Of a DNA stretch of 64,000 bases, positions 17,609 through 25,721 are shown one piece after another (position 1 is the stretch's first letter; each line of letters starts with the position of its first letter). The notes beneath the pieces were generated by a model, which did not search any database, was not told where the DNA came from, and saw only the letters and a list, made by a program, of their open reading frames with translations. The DNA comes from JAGOEX01 sp964630905 (GTDB lineage Bacteria; UBP6; UBA1177). The position numbers and the translations under genes are program-made. The stretch covers positions 18,157 through 82,156 of the forward strand of contig CAZVWR010000009.1 of NCBI GenBank assembly GCA_964630905.1, given 5' to 3'.

Positions 17609-18204
17609 GAAAAATTACTGCGTTATTTTTGATTTTGTCGGCGATGATAACTTTGTCCGGGAGTGAAAAAATGAATGAAACGATGAAAACGATCTTCGCA
17701 AGAAAAAGTGTGAGAAACTACAACGAAAGCACAATTCCGAAAGAGACATTTGAATTGCTGGTGAAAGCAGGAATGGCCGCTCCAACAGCAAGGGACAAAA
17801 GACCGTGGGAATTTATAATAATTACTGACAAAGCAGTCTTGAAAAAACTGTCGGATGCCCTTCCTTATGCGAAAATGGCTGAAAAAGCAGGGCACGGCAT
17901 CGTTGTTGCCGGAGATATGGAAAAACAGAACGGCGGAACCGATTCGCCTTACTGGATAATGGATTGCAGTGCGGCAGTTCAGAACATTCTTCTTGCGGCT
18001 GAGTCACTCGGACTCGGAGCTGTCTGGACAGCAGTCTATCCGAATGCCGACAGAATTGAACCGGTTGCGAAAATACTCGGATTGCCCAAACACATAGTTC
18101 CTCTTGCTTTCATACCGGTAGGCACCCCGACTGGAACGGATAAACCCAAAGATAAATTCAATAAAGATCAGATCCACTGGAATAAGTGGAAAGGAACTAA
18201 ATAA
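17605..18204 (+). CDS. Nitroreductase-family flavoprotein with a signal-like N-terminus
   Basis: 199 residues. After an N-terminal MRKITALFLILSAMITLSG stretch comes a nitroreductase fold. Visible elements are IFARKSVRNY (FMN phosphate Arg), AAPTARDKRPWEFIII, QNILLAAESLGLGAVW and FIPVGTP. The family reduces nitro compounds, quinones or other substrates with NAD(P)H through FMN and is normally cytosolic. The N-terminus resembles a signal peptide and the start of the preceding lipoprotein (M-K/R-K-I-T-A-L-F). An internal ATG at 17671 would give a normal-length cytosolic enzyme. ATGA overlap couples it to the M23 gene. The 3' end overlaps moeA. Confidence 0.8.
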   Translation: MRKITALFLILSAMITLSGSEKMNETMKTIFARKSVRNYNESTIPKETFELLVKAGMAAPTARDKRPWEFIIITDKAVLKKLSDALPYAKMAEKAGHGIVVAGDMEKQNGGTDSPYWIMDCSAAVQNILLAAESLGLGAVWTAVYPNADRIEPVAKILGLPKHIVPLAFIPVGTPTGTDKPKDKFNKDQIHWNKWKGTK

Positions 18205-19381
18205 GAAGAACTTCCACTTTTGAACCGGATGCTATCTCAGATTCGCCCTTTTCTATCACGATAATGCCGTCTGTATCGGCAAGAGAGGTAAGATGACCGG
18301 AACCGTGATATTCGGGTTTAAAGACAGTTCTGCTGTCTAAAATTTTAACCGGCACATATTCTTTTCTTTCAACTCTTTTTCTTTTAAGGCCGTTTTGAAG
18401 GATCATTTCAACTGAAAGCTGTTTGTGATCGGCATTCATCATTTTCATAATAAAGGGTCTGACTATAATTTCAAAGATAACAAAGGTTGAAACGGGGTTT
18501 CCCGGCATTCCGAAACAGATCGCTTCGTCTGAAACGGCAAAAGTTGTCGGTTTTCCCGGTTTTACTGCAACGGAATCAAAAATGATCTGAAACCCTGCTT
18601 TGACAAGGGAATAAGCTACAAAATCAAAGTCGCCGGCACTTACTCCGCCGCTCATGAGAATTATGTCGCATTCGCTTTTGGCGATTTTAACGATCTTTTC
18701 GGTTTCTTTCTTATCATCTTTTACTATGCCGTAATATTTTGGAACTCCGCCTGCTCTTATTACCTGAGCGGACAACTGGCAGCTGTTAGAATTTCTTATC
18801 TGGTGGGGAAGAGGTGTTTCAAACGGTTCGACCAGCTCATCTCCTGTTGCAATGATGGCGACAACAGGTCTTTTCATCACAACGAGCTTTGAATATCCGT
18901 TCGTGGCAATTGCCGGAATGTGTCTAGGCTCAATCACTTTTCCTTTTCTGACTATGGTATCACCTTTTTTTGCATCTTCGCCTGTTTTTGAATAATTCTC
19001 ATGTTTTTTTGCAATTTCCGGTTCTGTGCAGGAAACAAGTCCGTTATTTTCAACGGCGACTTCGATCATGAACACCATTTCGGCTCCGTCAGGCAGAGGA
19101 CATCCGGTCATAACTTTGGAACATTCACCCGGATTGATGAACTTTTCAGGTTTTTTTCCTGCCGGAACGATCTCAACAATTTTGAGTTCATTGCCGATAT
19201 CATTTTTCCTACAGGCATATCCGTCAACAGCAACACGGTTGAAAGGCGGAGAGTCTCTATCTGCTGAAATATCGAACGCAAGAACACGATTTATGCAGTC
19301 GTTAATGTCAACCGTTTCCGTTTTATCGTACTTTGGAATATGATCCATCACGGTCTTTAATGCTGAACTGAATTCTATCAT
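18197..19381 (-). CDS. moeA: Molybdopterin molybdenumtransferase MoeA
   Basis: 394 residues from ATG 19381 (GCGGAG upstream). Longer in-frame upstream codons are not supported. MoeA features: DSPPFNRVAVDGYA near residue 45, MTGCPLPDGAEMV, then the MoaB/Mog-like domain with VAIIATGDELV, RNSNSCQL, ILMSGGVSAGDFDF and CFGMPGNPVS. The enzyme inserts molybdate into adenylated molybdopterin to finish Mo cofactor. No other cofactor genes are in the window. Convergent 8-bp overlap with the nitroreductase gene. Confidence 0.93.
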   Translation of the reverse strand: MIEFSSALKTVMDHIPKYDKTETVDINDCINRVLAFDISADRDSPPFNRVAVDGYACRKNDIGNELKIVEIVPAGKKPEKFINPGECSKVMTGCPLPDGAEMVFMIEVAVENNGLVSCTEPEIAKKHENYSKTGEDAKKGDTIVRKGKVIEPRHIPAIATNGYSKLVVMKRPVVAIIATGDELVEPFETPLPHQIRNSNSCQLSAQVIRAGGVPKYYGIVKDDKKETEKIVKIAKSECDIILMSGGVSAGDFDFVAYSLVKAGFQIIFDSVAVKPGKPTTFAVSDEAICFGMPGNPVSTFVIFEIIVRPFIMKMMNADHKQLSVEMILQNGLKRKRVERKEYVPVKILDSRTVFKPEYHGSGHLTSLADTDGIIVIEKGESEIASGSKVEVLLI

Positions 19382-19472
19382 TTTTTTCTCCGCAAAAAAT
19401 TCAAATGATATTAACACAACAGTTACTAAAGGCAAGTTGATGTTTTTGTGCAAAATTCAAGAGTTTATTATA

Positions 19473-19500
19473 TTGACTTGGCGACACCATTCAGTAATAT
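19473..19500 (+). promoter_or_regulatory. Sigma70-like promoter for the MNT gene
   Basis: TTGACT at 19473-19478, 16-bp spacer, TAATAT at 19495-19500, 26 bp before ATG 19527. Confidence 0.5.
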
Positions 19501-19526
19501 TTTTAAGAAGATATGAATTTTGATAA

Positions 19527-19865
19527 ATGGTGCAGATGATGTATGGTAAAAAAGATTTAAGAAAGATAATCGAAATCATTTTAAAACATGTTGATGATGT
19601 TGAAAAAATAATTCTTTTTGGAAGCTACGCAAGAAAAGAAGAAAGGAAGGACAGCGATATTGACATTCTTATTCTTGTAAGGTCACCGTTAAATAGAACT
19701 GCAAAACTTGAGTGGTTGACAAAAACAAGATGGGATGTCGCAAAATTGGGCTACAAAGCTGATTTTATTATTAAATCCGTAAAAGATTACAAGAGAGATG
19801 TCGAGCATCCGACTTTTTCAAAAACCATTTCTCTTGAAGGGAAAATGTTATGGGAAGCGAGTTGA
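19527..19865 (+). CDS. Minimal nucleotidyltransferase (MNT), MntA-like antitoxin
   Basis: 112 residues. NTase motif IILFGSYARKEERKDSDIDI with GSYARGE-like helix and the paired Asp, and LVRSPLN after it. MNT proteins typically pair with a HEPN RNase toxin and inactivate it by AMPylation. The expected HEPN gene would start around the MNT stop. Instead only a 22-codon reading (19850-19918) follows, so the antitoxin seems to be an orphan or the toxin has been lost. It has its own promoter. Confidence 0.75.
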   Translation: MVQMMYGKKDLRKIIEIILKHVDDVEKIILFGSYARKEERKDSDIDILILVRSPLNRTAKLEWLTKTRWDVAKLGYKADFIIKSVKDYKRDVEHPTFSKTISLEGKMLWEAS

Positions 19866-19918
19866 AAGAATTTGTTCTGAATAAAATCGCTGATACTCAA
19901 GATAAGCTGCCGATATAA
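19850..19918 (+). pseudogene. Possible truncated HEPN toxin start
   Basis: ATG 19850 lies inside the end of the MNT gene and reads MGSELKEFVLNKIADTQDKL plus two residues before TAA at 19916. The overlap and helical N-terminus are typical for HEPN partners of MNT genes, but the full domain is about 110-140 residues. It could simply be a random short frame. Confidence 0.3.
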
Positions 19919-19953
19919 TTAAAAAATAGAGTTTTATAATTAAGGAGCAAACA

Positions 19954-20313
19954 ATGAAGATCGGATTTGTTACAATTCATGTGTCAGACCTTGATAAGAC
20001 GATTTCGTTTTATGAGAATGTCATGGGATTTTCGATTAAAAGACGGTTTAAGGCGGGGCCTCAGGTTGAGATAGTTTTTATGGATGATGGAAGCGGTAAT
20101 CAGCTTGAATTCATCACAGGAACGGGTCATTTCGTTGAAGCGAAGGGAATCTCGATCGGGTTTAATGTTGAAGATATTGAAAAAACACATGATCATCTTA
20201 AAAACCACGGTGTCAGAATAGTTTTCGGTCCGGCGACAATGCCAAGCGGAGTGAAACTTCTTCACGCAGTTGATCTAAACGGTGTCGAGCTCGGATTTGT
20301 TCAGGGGATGTGA
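19954..20313 (+). CDS. VOC-superfamily (glyoxalase-like) protein
   Basis: 119 residues, AAGGAG ribosome site. Glyoxalase/bleomycin-resistance fold with two beta-alpha-beta-beta-beta modules. The first has His in VTIHVSDLDKTISFYENVMG and Glu in NQLEFITG; the second ends in ELGFVQG. The fold binds a divalent metal through such His/Glu residues. It could act on methylglyoxal hemithioacetal or another small molecule; the subgroup is not resolved. It converges on the amylase gene with a 13-bp overlap. Confidence 0.82.
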   Translation: MKIGFVTIHVSDLDKTISFYENVMGFSIKRRFKAGPQVEIVFMDDGSGNQLEFITGTGHFVEAKGISIGFNVEDIEKTHDHLKNHGVRIVFGPATMPSGVKLLHAVDLNGVELGFVQGM

Positions 20314-21563
20314 ATCATTTGATCTGACTTTATCCATACGGTGTATTCGCCGGGTTTTTCGAAAATCTTTTCCCATCCGTTGCCGGGGCCTGTGTAATCG
20401 GAGCCGATTGATACTGCAAGTGCTTCTTTTCCTTCACTGTTGAGCACAATTCCTGCAAATCCGGTGTGTTTTGCTGTAAGGTCGATCCAGCCCGATGATG
20501 AAACGATGCCAGCTTTTTTCCTTATTTTTATGAGTTCTGCGATCTCTTCCCCGAGTCCCCAGTCAAAGAAATCAGGCCAGTAAATACATGGAGTTCCCGG
20601 CATTGTGAGGATGAAAGCATAAGCCTTTGACTTGAAATGAGGCGGACACGGCCAGCATCTCTGCCCCCAGTCATTTGCCGGACACGCCGGAGATGCCCCC
20701 ATATCGTGATTATCGACAAAAGTGACCACCGAGCTTCTTTCCTCGGCATCAGATCTTGCATTGAGCCCGTTCTTCAGGTTCGCAGGATCAGCACTGTTGA
20801 TCGCCCTTTTGAGTATTATGTCAAAGGCACAGCCACAGCTTTCCCTTGCCCAGCCTAAGATCCTTTTGCCTTCATCAGCACCGTAGCGTTCTACCATCGG
20901 ATCGTTTGTCATATTCGGAGAATCCTGCCAGTACTCGCCGACAGAGAAATATTCGGTTTTTGCAGTACCTTTTATCAGCGACACAACATCATTCACTTCA
21001 TAACCCCAGACATAATCCCACCGCCAGCCGTCAACACCGCACTCATCCATGAGCTCGGTCATTGCAAGCCTGAACCTTTCAAAAACTGCAGTATCTTCAA
21101 TGTTCAGGTCATATTTGCCATCCATGAAAGTTCCGCCGGTGTCTCTGATCCCCATCGCCCAGCTGTTGCTTGGATAGGGCCAGATGTCTTTTTGCATTCT
21201 CGCACCGTCTCTATGATTTGTCACAAGATCGATTATGACTTTTATGTTCTTTTCATGCAGTTTTGATATCAGCTCTATCAACTGCTTTTTTGTGCCGTAC
21301 CGCGAATTAAGGTCAAAATCACGCCAGAAATAGCCTTCACCGCCACCGTGCTTCCCGTTTGACTCCCAGTGCGAATCATCGATCCACGGAGGAGGCATAT
21401 AAACGATCGTGAAACCCGCATCGGATATCTCATCAACCATACCGGCAAGTATCTGATACCACGACTCTTTTCTTCCATCAACAGTGCCGGTCCCTTTCGT
21501 TTTCACCAGATTCCAGTGAAAAGCCTGAAGCAGCACATCCCGACCATTTCCCCTGTTATACAT
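20301..21563 (-). CDS. Cytosolic alpha-amylase, glycoside hydrolase family 13
   Basis: 420 residues without a signal peptide. GH13 regions: region I IIDLVTNH, region II GVDGWRWDYVWGYE (catalytic Asp), region III FSVGEYWQ (catalytic Glu), and region IV TFVDNHDMG (transition-state Asp). A C-terminal beta domain is present from about residue 350. It hydrolyses alpha-1,4-glucans such as maltodextrin or glycogen. The ATG (GGAGGGATCG upstream) overlaps the pabC end by 8 bp, so the amylase is third in a pabB-pabC-amylase operon. Confidence 0.92.
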   Translation of the reverse strand: MYNRGNGRDVLLQAFHWNLVKTKGTGTVDGRKESWYQILAGMVDEISDAGFTIVYMPPPWIDDSHWESNGKHGGGEGYFWRDFDLNSRYGTKKQLIELISKLHEKNIKVIIDLVTNHRDGARMQKDIWPYPSNSWAMGIRDTGGTFMDGKYDLNIEDTAVFERFRLAMTELMDECGVDGWRWDYVWGYEVNDVVSLIKGTAKTEYFSVGEYWQDSPNMTNDPMVERYGADEGKRILGWARESCGCAFDIILKRAINSADPANLKNGLNARSDAEERSSVVTFVDNHDMGASPACPANDWGQRCWPCPPHFKSKAYAFILTMPGTPCIYWPDFFDWGLGEEIAELIKIRKKAGIVSSSGWIDLTAKHTGFAGIVLNSEGKEALAVSIGSDYTGPGNGWEKIFEKPGEYTVWIKSDQMIHIP

Positions 21564-22155
21564 CGATCCCTCCCTTAATTACTCCCCTCAGAGCGTTTGT
21601 CAGAAATATTTCACAGTTTTTGAGTTTTTCAACACCGAAATATTCCTCGCGGACGATTATTCCTTTCAATTTAAGATAGCGGATAAAATATTTTCTGCAG
21701 ATCCCCGGAAGAATTTTTCCGTCATCGGGCGGAGTGAAGAATTCATTACCAATTTTAACAAAAACATTGGTATAACTTCCTTCAAGGATATTGCCGTTGT
21801 TTCTATCGATCAGGATCAATTCTTCGTCACTTTTTTCAGTATGTTTTCTAAACGGCCAGACCTTTAAATCTCCCTGCGGTTCAATATTCTTAAATCTGAT
21901 GCTCATCTTCTTTTCTGAATCATGGAATGGCTCAAAACTTATTTGCGGATTGCCGTAACCATCCATTATCAAACGCATCCTTGCGCTGCCAAGCTTGTTC
22001 TGTTCAAGCATTTTAACAACTTCCTCAATCCACACATCTTCATCAAAAGGAATGTTCAAAATCTCCGCACTCTTCTTTAAACGGAGCAGATGATCTTCAA
22101 TCCAAACCGGTTTGAAATCTGCAACCCTTACCGTTGTAAAAACCGAATTACTCAA
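21556..22155 (-). CDS. pabC: Aminodeoxychorismate lyase-like, class IV aminotransferase
   Basis: 199 residues with a TTG start supported by GGAG six bases upstream. PLP fold-type IV, shortened N-terminus. Motifs: LIDRNNGNILEGSYTNVFVK, GKILPGICRKYF and the C-terminal EEYFGVEKLKNCEIFLTNAL. Lyase activity of PabC releases pyruvate from 4-amino-4-deoxychorismate to give p-aminobenzoate for folate. It overlaps pabB by 8 bp (TTGAGTAA), as expected for a PabB-PabC pair. The family catalytic Lys lies in the shortened N-terminal half and is not obvious to me, so activity is inferred from context. Confidence 0.85.
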   Translation of the reverse strand: MSNSVFTTVRVADFKPVWIEDHLLRLKKSAEILNIPFDEDVWIEEVVKMLEQNKLGSARMRLIMDGYGNPQISFEPFHDSEKKMSIRFKNIEPQGDLKVWPFRKHTEKSDEELILIDRNNGNILEGSYTNVFVKIGNEFFTPPDDGKILPGICRKYFIRYLKLKGIIVREEYFGVEKLKNCEIFLTNALRGVIKGGIDV

Positions 22156-23500
22156 AAACTATCTCCGCATCATCAAATATGTTAAGAAAAGCCTTTGTTT
22201 TTACTAGAGTTTCTTCAAATTCTTTTTCGGGGTCGCTTTTGAAAGTTATCCCGCCGCCTGTTGAATAGATGAGCACATTTCCGACTCTTTGAACTGTCCG
22301 GATCGGGATGTTGAAAACGGCGTTTCCGTTTAATCCTGTGAATCCGACTGCTCCTGTATAGATATTCCGTTTATATTCCTCAAGTTCTGATATGATCTTC
22401 ATTGCACTTATCTTTGGTGCTCCTGTAATCGATCCGCCGGGAAAAAGGGACTTGAAAAGTTCTATTGTTTTTTCTTTTTCAATTTTGCCTGAAACAGTTG
22501 AAACAAGGTGGAAAAGTGTAAGAAATTCAAAGAGTTCAGCATGTTTTTCAACTTTGACAGTCCCGGGATTAGCAACTTTTCCGATGTCATTTCTGATTAG
22601 ATCAACGATCATGGCTAATTCCGCAAGATCTTTCCTGCTCTGAGCAAGTTCAGACTTAAGTGCCTGATCTTCCTGCTGATTTATCCCCTTTTTAATTGTC
22701 CCTTTTATCGGGAAACTGCTCACTTTTTCACCATTTTCAATTCTGAAAAAACATTCAGGAGAAATTGAAAGGACTTCAACTTCTGAACTATTTATGAATG
22801 CCGCATAATCGGCATGGTTCTTTGACAGATATTTTGCAAAAAGAACCCATGACGGAATTTCTGTTTTAATTTCAACCGGATATGTAAAATTTACCTGATA
22901 AACATCACCTGCCCCGATTCTTCTTCTTATCTCATTGACTGATTCAACATATTTTTTCTTTGATATCAGAGCTTTTGCTTTTATAGAGCCAAGTTCATAA
23001 TCAATATCAGGAATATCTGCTGCAAGTTCTTCAAAATAAAGCTGTTTCCTTTCATTGATCGAAGTAACCGAATGATTCGTTTCAAGAAGAACAAGTTCAG
23101 CCCTTTTTTCAAAGTTATCAACCACGATAAAGCTGTCTGAGAATACAAAATGAAAAGCAGGAACATTCTGTAAACTCTTTTTTGAAACATTAACTTTCTC
23201 AATAAATTCAAGACATTCGTAATTCATCCAGCCCGAAAAAAGCGGTAACGGGATATTGTCTAAACTGCTGAAGGCGCGATAAGAAAATAAAGTTCTAATC
23301 AGATCATCAAAATTTTCATCAATTGAAAAAAGAGGATTGAGTGCCAGAACTGTAAATCTGCCATGGGATTGATGAAGCCCCGAACTGAAAAAAAGAGCGC
23401 GATCAATTTGTGATCCTGTGAGAAATGAAAGTTGAGCTAAGCCCGGAACTTTTTCAAGCTTAAATGTTTGAATTGATTTGATATTTATCCTGCAACTCAA
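22148..23500 (-). CDS. pabB: Aminodeoxychorismate synthase component I
   Basis: 450 residues with a TTG start (AAGGAG upstream at correct spacing). Chorismate-binding fold: AGDVYQVNFTYP, SPECFFRIE, FPIKGT, ERSRKDLAELAMIVDLIRND-like helix (AMIVDLIRNDIGKV), VSGKIE, SLFPGGSITGAPKISAMKII and YTGAVGF. PabB with PabA makes 4-amino-4-deoxychorismate from chorismate and glutamine-derived ammonia. The PIKGT motif distinguishes it from anthranilate synthase TrpE. It heads the pabB-pabC-amylase operon. Its glutaminase partner pabA is 3.4 kb away on the same strand. Confidence 0.92.
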   Translation of the reverse strand: MSCRINIKSIQTFKLEKVPGLAQLSFLTGSQIDRALFFSSGLHQSHGRFTVLALNPLFSIDENFDDLIRTLFSYRAFSSLDNIPLPLFSGWMNYECLEFIEKVNVSKKSLQNVPAFHFVFSDSFIVVDNFEKRAELVLLETNHSVTSINERKQLYFEELAADIPDIDYELGSIKAKALISKKKYVESVNEIRRRIGAGDVYQVNFTYPVEIKTEIPSWVLFAKYLSKNHADYAAFINSSEVEVLSISPECFFRIENGEKVSSFPIKGTIKKGINQQEDQALKSELAQSRKDLAELAMIVDLIRNDIGKVANPGTVKVEKHAELFEFLTLFHLVSTVSGKIEKEKTIELFKSLFPGGSITGAPKISAMKIISELEEYKRNIYTGAVGFTGLNGNAVFNIPIRTVQRVGNVLIYSTGGGITFKSDPEKEFEETLVKTKAFLNIFDDAEIVFE

Positions 23501-23578
23501 AAACTGCTCCTTAAAAGATCAAGGCCGAGTTTAGCACAATATCAGAGATTTGCAAAATCAGATTCTTGACCATTATAT

Positions 23579-23606
23579 TTGACTTAAAAATTTATCCTCA
23601 TATTCT
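23579..23606 (+). promoter_or_regulatory. Sigma70-like promoter for the Cys-rich lipoprotein
   Basis: TTGACT at 23579-23584, 16-bp spacer, TATTCT at 23601-23606. GAGGGA precedes ATG 23640. Confidence 0.5.
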
Positions 23607-23639
23607 TCCTTACTGTGTGTGTTTAATGAGGGAAAAAAC

Positions 23640-24332
23640 ATGTTGAAAAGTATTAATTTTATGGTTTTCGGATTGGTTTTTATTCTTTTTTCATTTGTTT
23701 CGTGCTCAAACGATGATCCTTTGGCAACGGAAGATCTGGATAAGGACAATGTTGTCTCAGACAATGAGCAAAATGATTCACAAGTTACTGATGACACTGT
23801 AATTATTGATGAAAATGAAACCGTTGATCAGGAAACTGTTGTAGACGAGAACGAAGAAACTGATGGTGACTTGTCCGATGACTTATCTGATGAAGTTTTA
23901 ACGGATTTTGAAGAAGTAAATGATGATGAATCTTCAAATCTCAACACAGGTGACACAAGCGGAAATCAGGCGGTGACAGGAAAACCGGGAGCACCGTGCA
24001 CAAAAGATGAAGATTGCACAAACTGGACAGGAACCGATGAGCAGTATGCCATCTGTCTTCTTCCTGCAGAAGGATATCCGAGCGGTTACTGCAGTTTCAT
24101 GTGTGACAGTTCAGTTGCTTTGAACTATGGCTGTAACGGCTTCGGTGGAGTTTATTATGGTTACGGAGCATTGGGAGACGGATACTGCTTTCATCCGTGT
24201 GACGACCCGAATGATTGCAGAGTCGGTTACAGATGTTCTCAAACTGTGGGTGCCTGTATGCCGGACTGTGCTGTAGATGCATGCAGTCTTGGAACCTGTG
24301 ACGAAACCGAAAAAGTGTGCCTGGACAAATAA
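23640..24332 (+). CDS. Lipoprotein with acidic linker and Cys-rich C-terminus
   Basis: 230 residues from ATG 23640 (GAGGGA). Lipobox FVSC near residue 20, then a long Asp/Glu-rich linker (DDPLATEDLDKDNVVSDNEQ and onward, to about residue 100). The C-terminal 120 residues are Cys-rich, with PGAPCTKDEDC, CSFMCDSS, CFHPCDDPNDCRVGYRC and CMPDC segments resembling the disulfide-bonded surface modules of Myxococcota-type proteins. The linker places the module away from the outer membrane. Function unknown. Confidence 0.75.
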   Translation: MLKSINFMVFGLVFILFSFVSCSNDDPLATEDLDKDNVVSDNEQNDSQVTDDTVIIDENETVDQETVVDENEETDGDLSDDLSDEVLTDFEEVNDDESSNLNTGDTSGNQAVTGKPGAPCTKDEDCTNWTGTDEQYAICLLPAEGYPSGYCSFMCDSSVALNYGCNGFGGVYYGYGALGDGYCFHPCDDPNDCRVGYRCSQTVGACMPDCAVDACSLGTCDETEKVCLDK

Positions 24333-24344
24333 CATTCCGGCACA

Positions 24345-24372
24345 TTGACTCTCAGACTTTCCTGCTTAGAAT
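24345..24372 (+). promoter_or_regulatory. Sigma70-like promoter for the superoxide dismutase gene
   Basis: TTGACT at 24345-24350, 16-bp spacer, TAGAAT at 24367-24372, then a GAGGTGATTT ribosome site before ATG 24410. Confidence 0.5.
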
Positions 24373-24409
24373 AACAGTAAGCTTATTAACTTTTGAATTG
24401 AGGTGATTT

Positions 24410-25117
24410 ATGAAAAATTTTTTAGTAATGTCAGCAATTTTTGCTGTTATGTTTTTAACGACCACTGCTGTTGCGGGTGATCAGAAAAAAGATGAGAAAA
24501 AAATGGGTGAAACACCTTTTGTTCAGCCGGAGCTTCCTTATGCATATGATGCTCTTGAACCTTATATCGATGCGAAAACAATGGAGATCCATTATTCAAA
24601 ACATCATGCAGGATACACTGCCAACCTTAACAACGCCGCAAAAGGGACAAAATACTGCAAAATGCCGATCGAACAGGTGCTCAAAGAAATGGACATGAAT
24701 AATTTTCCGTTAAGAAACAATGCCGGCGGATATTACAACCACAACCTTTTCTGGGAGATAATGGGACCAAAAAAAGGGGGAAAACCAACAGGAGAACTTG
24801 TAAAAGCGATAGATAAGTCATTCGGATCATTTGACAAGTTCAAGGCAGAGTTCTCAAAAGCAGCGGCAACTCAGTTCGGATCAGGATGGGCATGGCTTAA
24901 TGTTGAAACGGATAAAAAACTTTCGATATGTGCCACACCCAATCAGGACAATCCTTTAATGCCGGGCACAAACTGCAAAGGAAAGCCAATACTTGCACTT
25001 GATGTATGGGAACACGCATATTACCTGAAATATCAGAACAAAAGAGGCGACTACATTGACGCATTTTTCAGTGTCATCAACTGGGATAAAGTTTCTGAGA
25101 AATTTTTAAAGATTTGA
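24410..25117 (+). CDS. sod: Exported Fe/Mn superoxide dismutase
   Basis: 235 residues. A signal peptide (MKNFLVMSAIFAVMFLTTTA, VAG cut) precedes a normal SodA/SodB fold from about residue 35. Ligand motifs: MEIHYSKHHAGY (first His and His-30-type Tyr motif), GGYYNHNLFWEIMGP (second His), GSGWAWLNV, and LDVWEHAYYLKYQNKR (Asp and His). Superoxide is converted to oxygen and peroxide. A leader on an Fe/Mn SOD indicates periplasmic use, where reduced metal must be supplied. Iron versus manganese cannot be decided by eye. Tpx follows, so peroxide is removed next door. Confidence 0.93.
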   Translation: MKNFLVMSAIFAVMFLTTTAVAGDQKKDEKKMGETPFVQPELPYAYDALEPYIDAKTMEIHYSKHHAGYTANLNNAAKGTKYCKMPIEQVLKEMDMNNFPLRNNAGGYYNHNLFWEIMGPKKGGKPTGELVKAIDKSFGSFDKFKAEFSKAAATQFGSGWAWLNVETDKKLSICATPNQDNPLMPGTNCKGKPILALDVWEHAYYLKYQNKRGDYIDAFFSVINWDKVSEKFLKI

Positions 25118-25118
25118 T

Positions 25119-25148
25119 TTGACTTTAAAACAATTGTGCTGATATTGT
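25119..25148 (+). promoter_or_regulatory. Sigma70-like promoter for tpx
   Basis: TTGACT at 25119-25124, 18-bp spacer, TATTGT at 25143-25148. Located in the 86-bp gap after sod. Confidence 0.45.
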
Positions 25149-25203
25149 ATTTTAAGACATTCGAGTCTGAATTGGTTTTTTATTTTTGATAATGGAGAGA
25201 AAA

Positions 25204-25716
25204 ATGGGAAAAAGAACAGGCGTAATTACTTTCAAGGGAAATCCCCTTACACTTGCAGGAGATGAAACAAAAGTCGGGACAAAAGCTCCCGATTTTTATG
25301 CTTTGAATAATAAACTTGAACCGGTTAAACTCAGCGATTTTAATGGAAAGGTTCGCATCATTTCAGTTTTCCCGTCAATTGATACACCGGTCTGTGCCGC
25401 TCAGACACGCAGATTCAATGTTGAAGCTGCAAATCTCGGTGATGTTCAGATACTTACAGTTTCGTGTGATCTTCCTTTTGCTCTCGGCAGATTCTGTGCC
25501 GCTGAAGGAATAGATAAAGAGATAACACTTTCAGACCACAAAGAGCTTGATTTCGGCCTTAAATACGGATTTGTGATCGATGAGCTCCGTCTCCTTGCCC
25601 GGGGTGTTGTTGTCGTTGATAAAGCCGGCGTTGTAAAATATGTCGAATATGTAAAGGAAGTTACTGATGAACCCGATTACGATTCAGCAATAAAAGCCGC
25701 CCGTGAACTTATCTAA
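25204..25716 (+). CDS. tpx: Thiol peroxidase
   Basis: 170 residues from ATG 25204 (GGAGAG upstream). Peroxiredoxin Tpx subfamily: peroxidatic Cys in SVFPSIDTPVCAAQTRRF, resolving Cys in GRFCAAEG, and SDHKELDFGLKYGFVI. No signal peptide, so it is cytosolic. It reduces hydroperoxides using thioredoxin. Next to the exported SOD, forming an oxidative-stress pair. It converges with a lipoprotein gene 5 bp away. Confidence 0.93.
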   Translation: MGKRTGVITFKGNPLTLAGDETKVGTKAPDFYALNNKLEPVKLSDFNGKVRIISVFPSIDTPVCAAQTRRFNVEAANLGDVQILTVSCDLPFALGRFCAAEGIDKEITLSDHKELDFGLKYGFVIDELRLLARGVVVVDKAGVVKYVEYVKEVTDEPDYDSAIKAARELI

Positions 25717-25721
25717 GGTTT

